From Chara braunii (Eukaryota > Streptophyta > Charophyceae > Charales > Characeae): 32,632 nt of DNA. Position 1 is the stretch's first letter. Each line of letters opens with the position of its first letter. The position numbers were made by a program, and so were the translations under genes. Below, in pieces: positions 1 through 8,092 of the stretch. Where the stretch lies: contig BFEA01000090.1 of NCBI GenBank assembly GCA_003427395.1, positions 3,635,606 through 3,668,237 on the forward strand, in the 5' to 3' direction. Under the pieces are notes generated by a model, which did not search any database, was not told the DNA's origin, and saw only the letters and a list, made by a program, of their open reading frames with translations.

Positions 1-672
1 AAGCCGCGGGCCACACCCCCCTTCAACCTCGCTTCTCCTCAATACTCTTCGCTGCCATCCGCTCTATCCACAACCCATCCCCGTGCCCCGCCACCTCACC
101 TTGATCTCGGCAGAAGAACACGCCGAAGTATCCCAACACCGCCTCCTCGATGAACCTGTAATAAGAAGTCGAATAATCTCCCTCCAAACCTCCTCCCAAA
201 TACACCCCGCTCGTCTCTGGCCAGCAGTCTTCCCAGTCCCATCACCACCTCCCCCATGAATCTGCAATTAATACCGATTAAAACTTCCACCGAATACACC
301 CCGTACCACGCCGCTAGACTCTGATCAACAGTGCGCCCAGTCCCACCTCCGCTTTCTTTACGAACCAGTAATAAGTACTGAGGAAACTTCCCGGCAAATA
401 CACCCAGTACCATACCGCTCGTCCATACTCAGCAGTCCCCGCTCCCTCTCCTGACTCACGTCTGCCCACACTCTCGATAGGAATAACTTATCCCAACCCG
501 CTGTAATACAACCCCACCCACAACAGACAACAGAACCAATAAGATCACTCCCTTGGCTCTTTCCTCCTCACCCCAAGATACCACGGTACCCGCTGTGCTA
601 CCTCCCGTTTGACGTATCTCCCACTACCGCATCTCATCTCCCATCTCACCCCTCCCTCTCTCACCGAAGAAG
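1..672 (+). promoter_or_regulatory. Pyrimidine-rich leader of LINE-A with imperfect tandem units
   Basis: The stretch has no credible gene and is strongly C/T biased on the + strand. Between about 145 and 465 a unit of roughly 106 bp recurs about three times imperfectly. Each unit contains an aataca-ccc core (near 200, 292 and 388) followed by a cagt/cagc-cccagtccc-like segment. It lies immediately upstream of ORF1a, as the internal promoter leader does in other LINEs. Promoter activity is inferred from position only. Confidence 0.45.
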
Positions 673-1569
673 ATGAACAACGAAGGCTACGCACATGATG
701 TCACCTCAGACTCCGGCCCACACATGGATGATGCCGAACTCCAAAAGCTCATGGGGATAATGAAGGGTTGGTTCGTGGATCACAAATCACAAGATGTTAC
801 CGAGTATGTAGAAACAACAGTGAACGAAGAAGACGATTGCATTGAAATTAAACCGAAGGAAAAGTTCCAGCATGTGCAAAATGAGTTCCTCAAACGCATG
901 ACTGTGGCCATCGTCTTTCAGGGTGAAACGAAGAATTGGTCCAATGACAAAAAGATCGACCTGATCCGCTATCTTGAGGATTCTGTGCTCACGGAAGAAG
1001 AGTTGCAGACACAAAAAGGAACAACCCACATGGAAGGCAGGGGACAGATGACGTACCTTGCAAAGAATCTGAAAGTTGTTGACTGGCTGCTTAATATCAA
1101 AAAAGAGATGAAGTTTAAGGAGAGTAACAAATGGAGCTTTGTGTACTTTCGCCCTTGGTTACCTCGTACTGAATGGCAACAGAAAAGGGAAGAAGACAAG
1201 AGGAAAAATTACTGGGTAATGGCGATGCGCTTCCCCATCGCAGCATCGGTCTTTATCAAGACTGGTGTGGAGGCAGTGATGGGGAGAGTGATCAAGGAAT
1301 TCGATCCAATCAGCGACCAGGAAGATCCCAAACTCGGGAATATGAAATTCCAACTTCCCCCCTCTGCAGCAGAACATTTCAGATCCCGCCTGAAGGTGTG
1401 GACGGGAACCGAATTCCTGATGGCCGATCTGGTTAATTCGAACACCCCCTGGTGCTCCAACTGCAGCAGACATGGTCACAAACCTGAAGCTTGTCCATTC
1501 TGCGACCATTGCCTCAGATATGGCCATGAGACTGAAGAGTGCAAATCAAACCCAGGCCCCAAATCATGA
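673..1569 (+). CDS. LINE-A ORF1a: DUF4283-like, CCHC zinc-knuckle RNA-binding protein
   Basis: This 298-residue ORF is the nucleic-acid-binding ORF1 product expected to coat LINE RNA. Residues about 20-220 resemble the plant LINE DUF4283 region; the segment YWVMAMRFPIAASVF corresponds to its fWv-lP core. Two CX2CX4HX4C knuckles follow near the C-terminus (CSNCSRHGHKPEAC and CDHCLRYGHETEEC). It aligns without gaps of note to LINE-B ORF1a and is open throughout, with the ATG chosen because the LINE-B start lies at the equivalent place. The TGA at 1567-1569 is directly followed, in the same frame, by the ORF1b reading frame, so the two ORFs are separated only by a stop codon. Function is inferred from family. 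Confidence 0.82.
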   Translation: MNNEGYAHDVTSDSGPHMDDAELQKLMGIMKGWFVDHKSQDVTEYVETTVNEEDDCIEIKPKEKFQHVQNEFLKRMTVAIVFQGETKNWSNDKKIDLIRYLEDSVLTEEELQTQKGTTHMEGRGQMTYLAKNLKVVDWLLNIKKEMKFKESNKWSFVYFRPWLPRTEWQQKREEDKRKNYWVMAMRFPIAASVFIKTGVEAVMGRVIKEFDPISDQEDPKLGNMKFQLPPSAAEHFRSRLKVWTGTEFLMADLVNSNTPWCSNCSRHGHKPEACPFCDHCLRYGHETEECKSNPGPKS

Positions 1570-1698
1570 GGGAATCCGAAACAGTTTTCTTCCCAAAACT
1601 CCTTCAACCGCTCCTCCCACTCGGATTTTGCAGACAGACAAAACGAGTGGACACGTTACAACTTCAGAGACACAAGCCTACAACGCAACTCTACGAGA

Positions 1699-2943
1699 AT
1701 GAAGCACACTGATCGCAGATGGCAGGGCAACTCACCAAATCTCAATCAGCCTGGGGACCGCAGGTTTTCCTCTGGCTGGTCTGAATTTGGATACCGACCA
1801 GGACAGAAAAGCAATCCTGCACAGGGTGGGGCGAAATGGCAGCCTACAGGCCAAGCCACTAGGGTTTTCACAAGAAAGGATTTCCACCTACCCGGAGAGG
1901 TTATTGTCGATCTCAATCGCCCATCCAGCACAGGCCTCCTAGCCATTACCGAAGTTGGGGAGGATAAGCTCCAGGGAGGAGGGGGGCCACCACCCCCACC
2001 CTTCCCAAATCCTCCATCAACATCGGTTCCCACAGGCGCAGGGCATCAGCCCGCTCAAAACTCTACACCCCCCCCTGGACAAGTGCAAAAGAAACCACGT
2101 ACAGAGGACGAGGTGATGGGTCAGGTGGCCCATGTGACTCAACCCCCTGCGCTACTCGGCCCAGTCTCCCCTGCAGCCAGGCAAGAAACAGCGTATGTTC
2201 TGGCCCCTCTGATCTTTAAGCAGTGCAATCAGGGAACGTTGTTGCTGCTACAGTCCAACGACGCAAATGAGCTATTCATGCCCTCGTTGACCTCCAACAC
2301 TTTTCCGGGCCCAAATGACTTTATCCAATCTGCAAGAAAAACACTCGACAAAAGATACTTTGTCCGCCCTATCCCAGGTATGCCATGCCTATCAACGTAC
2401 AGGCAAGGTTACTCCGGGAAGACACATCCCATCATCAGTATGTCTCTGGAGGCAGCCCTGGCCCCCGGAGTCGACCCTCTCATTACTGATAAGGGCTTCT
2501 TCTGGGCACCTACGCCATGGTTCAAGAAAAGCAACAGCAAAAAGAAATACAGACCATCCATAGGAGATGGAATCCAAGGGGATGTAATAGCGGAGCTCGA
2601 TGATCACAGTCCCAAGGAACGCTCCATCTTTTCCAGGTTTATCCTGGAATCGACAAAGATCTCATGGGACGTTAGCAGCCTGCTTGACACCCCGGGTCTG
2701 AGCGGCCAACTCAGTGCGCCTATCCAGCCCGGGCACAGGCAAGTGCCGCTAATGGACAGTAGGCTCGTAGTAGCCTCATGGAATGTTCGAGGTCTAGTTG
2801 ACAATAATGGGCGACAGAGACGCGCGAGACTGAAGTCATGCATACACTCCCAACGGGCCTCCATTGCAATGATTCAGGAGATTAAGCTCTCAATGGAGAA
2901 GCTCATCTCCATGAGACCCTGGTGGAGTGGACCACAAATCTAG
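1699..2943 (+). pseudogene. LINE-A ORF1b fused in frame to the start of the endonuclease
   Basis: The frame is open from 1570, directly after the ORF1a stop, but its first ATG is at 1699. The N-terminal third is Gly/Pro/Gln-rich and low in complexity. A conserved block of about 190 residues, from ALLGPVSPAARQET to the STKISWDV segment, matches LINE-B ORF1b closely, and I do not recognise it. In LINE-B the endonuclease starts in another frame after an 11-nt overlap. Here a small indel (about 4 nt shorter between the shared gtgcc and atggac) joins both frames, so residues VPL run straight into MDSRLVVASWNVRGL, the first endonuclease motif. A TAG at 2941-2943 then replaces the Trp of LINE-B (PQVWAPAQ). 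Confidence 0.7.
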
Positions 2944-4109
2944 GCCCCAGCACAGGGCACTAAAGGGGGCACAGGCATCCTTATACACAAGAAGTTGTCT
3001 CCCTTCATTAAGGATTCAAAAACCGACCCCCTGGGGCATTGGGCATGGGTCACACTTGAGCTACACAACCAAATCTGGGGCTGTATGTCCGTCTATGTCC
3101 CTTCGGATCATTTGTCAAAACTTCAATTCATCTCAGCAATCTCGGAGGATATTCCACAGGCTGACTTTCTGGTTATTGGGGGGGACTGGAACACAGTCCT
3201 CAATCCGGACTTGGACTCCACCACCCCCCTCTCCCATCCACACGAGTCAACGGCTTTGAATGATTTCATGGTCGATAACAATCTATTCGACCCATACCGC
3301 ATCCTACACCCAGACGTCCGCTCGTTCACATGGGAGTCTTCCACTCCCTCGGAGTCCATGGTTCGTACTAAAAGAAGGCTCGATGCTATCTTTACTAATG
3401 AGGCGGCTATCCAACTTATTAACAAAGCAGTAATCATCACAGATCCCCTTTCTGATCATACGCCAGTATTCCTTGAACTCAACTTGGGCCTACACACGAG
3501 TAGAGGCAAAGGCCTCTTCAAGCTCAGCCTCCATGTTCTCGAGGACCCTGGAGTGATTGAGTGGGTCTGGCAGACTTGGGAAGAATGGAGGAACAATATC
3601 AATCTCTTTGAAGACGAGGGTATGTGGTTAGATAAGGGTCTCACCCTCATATCTAACCAGCTTAACTTGATCTTTCGTGTTAAAGCAGTTAACAGGAAGT
3701 ATGAAGAAATACAACTAAAAAGGAAAGTCGAATACTTGGAAAACAAACCACAGACAACTTCTTCTCAAAAATCATTACTCAACGCAGAAAGGATAGACTC
3801 CTTCAAGAATGGCGGAATTTGCAGATAAAGAATCACAACTTGTGGGACCATTATAGGCAAATTGACAAAATTCTATATTCAGACAAACTAACCCCGGACA
3901 CATCCAAGGCTGTCCGCCCCCCTAATAGCAACACTCTGATCACCCTCCTCAGCCACCTCCACGACCCGAATATACCCCCTGCCAAGAATTCAGATGTAAT
4001 ATGCGAATATGTTAAATTATTCTACGAAAAACTACTCACCTCAGAAAAAGACCCCGACAAGTTGGCAACTAACAAATCTGACCGCGTAGACGTACTAGGA
4101 ACATTTTGA
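2752..4109 (+). pseudogene. LINE-A ORF2 remnant: APE-type endonuclease, no RT
   Basis: This is the target-nicking endonuclease of the LINE. Visible motifs in order are SWNVRG, MIQEIKL (the catalytic Glu region), VSVYVP-equivalent MSVYVP, GGDWNT, RRLDAIF and LSDHTPV, all of which are APE/L1-EN signatures. The frame is broken by a TAG at 2941 (Trp in LINE-B). A frameshift near 3750 follows, after which the linker resumes in another frame (QIKNHNLWDHYRQIDKILY at about 3820). Similarity to LINE-B ends near 4055, and the last 50 nt before the stop at 4107 are unrelated. No RT motif is present, so this copy cannot be autonomous. Confidence 0.8.
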
Positions 4110-4639
4110 CTCCTCTCTGGATCTAATTGTGGTCAGATACATCTAGGGCCAGCCGGAATTGCAGTCAGATTCATCCAGAAATTTCCTGGTGTGAGTATAC
4201 CCCGACGAAAAGCCTCCAGCTGATTTTTATTTGTTTATTTATTTGAATCCAGCTGATTGTGAAAGGAAATGATGCGTGTGGACGGACCGGCACGCGACTT
4301 CAGCGGCGCTCGTTTCGCCTGCGCTGTTCGCGTGGCTTGTGCCTATGTACTTGTTCCACCATAGCTATCTTGCCTCCCACTACGTGTGGTGGAGGCGATG
4401 TAGGAAAGACTGTTAACTCACTGTGAGTTTCTTCTCCACGGTGAAGTCCTCCCTACTGGAGACCACCTCCCCTGCTGCCGTCATCATATCCAGATTCAAT
4501 CAGAATTACCAGCGTAGCGCTCGTATCGAGCGTTCCGCTACAGATGTATACCCAGGCTTTCTTCCAAATATGCTCCTTTTGTTGAACTGGTGAACTGGTG
4601 GGGACAGACTCAGTTTTTCTTTACTCGGCCATCGGACGA
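4056..4639. other. Intervening sequence with no recognisable gene
   Basis: This is unrelated to the LINE coding regions. It contains a short T-rich run of the tttgtttatttattt type near 4228-4243 and a small duplication (gaactggt twice, near 4575-4592). I see no tRNA, rRNA or convincing ORF. It may be the sequence that replaced the missing 3' half of LINE-A. Confidence 0.4.
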
Positions 4640-6085
4640 CAGCTGATACCGGGCGACATACACTGCTTTCCTCTTCGGTATGGGCGAGACCACTTTGGTG
4701 AGACCGTAACTAACACAAGATTTTTGCCCTAATTCTCCTCCTTTATCCTCACCCGATCCCCCAACCCCCCCTAGTCTCGCCCTCCGATCAGATCCTTCGC
4801 GCCTCACTTGGTCCTTTCCGTCTATAGAAAAAGTTCCCTCGTCTACCAAACCGTCTCGTTCATACTCCCCCCAGTCTACTCCCTCCTCTCTTTCCAGATA
4901 CTCCTCCCACTTCCAAATTTGACACCCAGTATCGTAATCCCAACCGGTAGGCCAATCTCTCTCTCCCTTTTCTCTACCTACCCCACTACACTGCCCTAAA
5001 ATTCCCCCCCGGCCATCCTACCGGGGCAATCATGGTATTTTGTTTTTTCCGTGTAATAGCCTAATTGTACCGACCCCCAACCCCGGTCTCCCCTCCCACT
5101 CAACCTACCGAATATGACTGCTCGCCCATCCCTACTGAAAACGACACACTACCGCTCGCTTTTTCTACCCCTTGGATTTTCCTCCCAGACATACTCCACC
5201 TCGTCTCGTCTCCGCCGCACATAGGACATAAGATCCAAGAATTTTGTTTTTTTCCGTGTATTTGAAAGGGGATACCGATCCCCAACCCCGACTTCCCCTT
5301 CCACTCATTTTACCAAGGACGCCTACCCGGCTCATTTACCCCGCACGTCATTTTTATCCCCATAGAAATTTAAACCAACAACAGTCCCGCCCACAATTTC
5401 CTCTGGCCTTTTGGACCCCCCCCCCATCTAGATACACTCGTTTTTATTCTGTCCTTTCCGAGTATAGATATCAACGCTCCAACCCCGACTCGTCTCACTA
5501 TCGTATCTCCCCCCGGCCCTTTCCCCCCCTCAATCTCGACCTCCTCCCGACTCATCTTCACCCTCTCCCTTTTTACGTCCCAGTCAGACCATCGCCCTCC
5601 TTTTCCCGGTGGCGTCCTTCACTTGAGCCCTAACCCCGTTGTTGCTCGCGGTAAATCAATTACCAACTTCCCGCTCCAATAATGGCGCCCACCGCACCCT
5701 TCCCGCCCGAACTCTCCGCCGACCACTCTCCCTCCCGAGGAAACCAACGGGACTGCCCTTTTCGCATAATAGAAATTCGTCGCCGATCCCCAACCTCGCT
5801 TTCATCCATTCCGCGTCCTCCCCGCCCTCCACGACTCACTCCTCCCACACCCACCCCCAGCGTATCCATCGTACTCCCCCCCCCCCCCGTTACTCTTCCC
5901 ATCCAGCACTACTAACACATCAACCACCCAATCTGCTCCGATCCCCACTGCTCACCCTGTCTCACTCAGGCTACCCGATTGGGTTCCAAACTCACACCAT
6001 CATACCTCACCTCCGGTCATTGCGTCTCACCCGTACTTAACTGTTTTAACATCTTTCGACTCTCAGTTTTTTCACACAGCACAGG
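4640..6085 (+). promoter_or_regulatory. Pyrimidine-rich leader of LINE-B with about 200-bp imperfect repeats
   Basis: This is C/T-rich DNA without a convincing gene. A segment reading ttttgtttttt-ccgtgta, then a gap, then accccgactcccc-type sequence occurs near 5037, again near 5242, and in weaker form near 5439, a spacing of about 200 bp. It ends at the ORF1a start. Monomer-like leaders are known from some L1 families; the promoter role here is inferred. Translations of this strand give only Ser/Pro/Thr-rich low-complexity peptides, which I treat as shadows. Confidence 0.45.
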
Positions 6086-7003
6086 ATGGACCCCGAAAGT
6101 GATAATCTAGACACAAGCGCCACCCCAACACCCTCTATCGAGGATGCCGAGCTCCAGAGACTGACAGGGATAATGGAAGGATGGTTCCTTAACCAAGTAT
6201 CCCAAGATGTCTGTGAGTACGTGGATACTACTGTCAACGAAGATGAGGACTGCATTGAGATAAGACCAAAAGGAAACTTCCAACAAGTCCAGAATGCTTT
6301 CCTCAAAAAGATGACAGTAGCTATTGTCTTTCAAGGGGACACAAAAAACTGGGCAAATGACAAGAAGACTGATCTGATCCGCTATTTGGAAGAATCTGTG
6401 TTGTCGGAAGAAGAATTACAAACTCAAAAAGGCATAGCCTATATGGAAGGAACGGGACAAATGACCTACATTGCCAAAAATCTGAAAGTAGTGGACTGGT
6501 TGTTGAACGTTAAGAAAGAACTGAAATTCAAAGAAAGCAACAAACCAAGTTTCGTGTTTTTTCGTCCTTGGTTGCCTCACACAGAGTGGGAAAAGAAGAG
6601 GGAAGAGGACAAAAAGAAGAATTATTGGGTGATGGCAATGCGATTCCCCATTGCCGCCTCTGTGTTCATCAAAACGGGCGTAGAAGCATTAATGGGAAAG
6701 GTACTTAACGAATTCGACCCTATCGGAGACCCTGATGACCCTAAACTGGGCAATCTGAAATTCCAGCTCCACCCCAGTGCAGAGGACAAATTCAGATCCC
6801 GCCTCAAGGTGTGGACAGGAACAAAATTCCTGTTAGCAGATCTGGTTAACTCCAACACCCCGTGGTGCTCGAATTGCAACCGGCATGGCCACAAGCCTGA
6901 TGCGTGTCCGTTCTGCGACAACTGTTACAGGTATGGCCACGTAACAGAAGAGTGTAAATCAGATTCAGGCTACAAATCGAGGGGTTCTGTCCAACAGACA
7001 TAA
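6086..7003 (+). CDS. LINE-B ORF1a: DUF4283-like, CCHC zinc-knuckle RNA-binding protein
   Basis: This 305-residue ORF is equivalent to LINE-A ORF1a. A short acidic N-terminus (MDPESDN) is followed by a conserved block beginning EDAELQRLTGIMEGWF and the DUF4283-like core YWVMAMRFPIAASVF. Two CCHC knuckles, CSNCNRHGHKPDAC and CDNCYRYGHVTEEC, come next, then a short Ser/Gln tail. The presumed role is binding LINE RNA in the ribonucleoprotein. It ends at a TAA (7001-7003). The next in-frame codons include another TAA before the ORF1b ATG at 7025, so ORF1a and ORF1b share a frame but are separated by two stops. The ATG at 6086 follows the end of the C-rich leader. Confidence 0.85.
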   Translation: MDPESDNLDTSATPTPSIEDAELQRLTGIMEGWFLNQVSQDVCEYVDTTVNEDEDCIEIRPKGNFQQVQNAFLKKMTVAIVFQGDTKNWANDKKTDLIRYLEESVLSEEELQTQKGIAYMEGTGQMTYIAKNLKVVDWLLNVKKELKFKESNKPSFVFFRPWLPHTEWEKKREEDKKKNYWVMAMRFPIAASVFIKTGVEALMGKVLNEFDPIGDPDDPKLGNLKFQLHPSAEDKFRSRLKVWTGTKFLLADLVNSNTPWCSNCNRHGHKPDACPFCDNCYRYGHVTEECKSDSGYKSRGSVQQT

Positions 7004-7024
7004 CACAGGAACGGTACCTAATTC

Positions 7025-8092
7025 ATGTCACAAAATTCTTTCCAACCTGCTCCCTCCAACAGGAGCAATGCATGGAGCGGTTTCGATTTCAAAGGAGGCA
7101 ACTTGCGCACTCCTTCGAAAAAGAAACAGTTCATTCCTCACTGGCAGCAAGGCAATGCGCCCAAACCTGTCACACCACAACAGCCAATTCCTTTTGGCTG
7201 GCAAGGCACTGGGTCTCACTCACACCACGGTTTTCCACCCCCTCAGGGTAGACAGGAGTGGCGCCCCGTCACCCCCGACGGTTTCACACTCTCCGATTTG
7301 CAAGTTCCAGAAGCAGCGGTGGTTCATCTCGGTACAGTCCCTCTGGCCAGCGGAGATACAGGAGGCGCTCCCCTGCAGAAACAGGGGGGGACTGCATCTC
7401 CTGCTCTTGGGACACCAGCCACACAGCCCCCGGGCACTCAGGCCTCGGGGCAGGTACCACAGCCCGGCCAAGCACCCCTGCTGCTGGGACCGGTCTCACC
7501 CACATCTCGACAAGAGACCCCCTACGCCCTCGCCCCTCTCATTTTCAAACCAACTAATCAAGGTACAATGATTCTACTACAGACAAACAACAACAATGAG
7601 TATTTTATGCCTTCTCTCACGACCAGCGTCTTCCCACACCCCAACGATTTTCTGCAAGCTGTCAGGAAGACGCTAGACAAGAGATACTTTGTGCGGCCAG
7701 TGGCAGACATGCCCTGCTCCTCGGCCTATAGACAGGGGCATTCAGGAAAGACGCACCCCATCCTTGGCATGTGCTTGGAGGCCGCCCAAGCCCCGGGAGT
7801 GGACCCTCTGCTGGCAGATAAGGACTTGTTTCTGGCACCTTCTGCGTGGTTCAAAAGGAACAACACCAAAGAGAAATTCTACCCCTCTCTCGGCGATGGA
7901 ATTCGAGGGGATATCATTGCAGAATTGGACTCTTACATCCCCAAGGAACGCTTGGTCTTCTCCAGGTATATCTTGGAGTCTACCAAGATCCCTTGGGATG
8001 TCCCAAGCCTTCTAACCACTCCGGGCCAGAAGGGCCTAACACACGGGCCTATCCAACCCGCTCTGCAGGTGCCCACTGCAAATGGACAATAG
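7025..8092 (+). CDS. LINE-B ORF1b: Pro/Gln-rich linker plus unknown conserved domain
   Basis: This 355-residue ORF lies between the zinc-knuckle ORF and the endonuclease ORF. Residues 1-150 are Ser/Gln/Pro/Gly-rich and poorly conserved. Residues about 150-340 form a block shared with LINE-A: LLLGPVSPTSRQETPYALAP, then FMPSLTTSVFPHPNDFL, LDKRYFVRP, GKTHPILGMCLEAAQAPGVD, GDGIRGDIIAELD and STKIPWDVPSLL. The block looks globular and is under evident constraint, but I cannot assign it to a family. The stop TAG (8090-8092) overlaps the ORF2 ATG (8082-8084) by 11 nt, which suggests coupled termination and reinitiation as a route to ORF2 translation. That mechanism is inference. Confidence 0.72.
   Translation: MSQNSFQPAPSNRSNAWSGFDFKGGNLRTPSKKKQFIPHWQQGNAPKPVTPQQPIPFGWQGTGSHSHHGFPPPQGRQEWRPVTPDGFTLSDLQVPEAAVVHLGTVPLASGDTGGAPLQKQGGTASPALGTPATQPPGTQASGQVPQPGQAPLLLGPVSPTSRQETPYALAPLIFKPTNQGTMILLQTNNNNEYFMPSLTTSVFPHPNDFLQAVRKTLDKRYFVRPVADMPCSSAYRQGHSGKTHPILGMCLEAAQAPGVDPLLADKDLFLAPSAWFKRNNTKEKFYPSLGDGIRGDIIAELDSYIPKERLVFSRYILESTKIPWDVPSLLTTPGQKGLTHGPIQPALQVPTANGQ

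Larger units (their letters stand above)
1..4055 (+). mobile_element. LINE-A: decayed L1-like non-LTR retrotransposon lacking its RT
   Basis: The order is C-rich leader, ORF1a (DUF4283-like plus two CCHC knuckles), ORF1b (Pro-rich plus an unknown conserved domain), then an APE-type endonuclease. It matches LINE-B at 6086-9390 segment by segment at protein level. Homology to LINE-B stops near 4055, just after the residues LLTSEKDP and before any RT motif, so this copy has lost its 3' half. That is unusual, because LINEs usually lose their 5' end. It carries at least one nonsense codon (TAG at 2941) and a frameshift near 3750. The left end may lie outside the window. Confidence 0.85.

Noticed and set aside
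96-413. Minus-strand ORF of 105 residues in the LINE-A leader
   Set aside because: Low-complexity antisense reading of C/T-rich repeat units, with no recognisable domain.
4808-6040. Several Ser/Pro/Thr-rich ORFs in the LINE-B leader
   Set aside because: Composition follows the C/T bias, frames overlap each other and none resembles a protein family.
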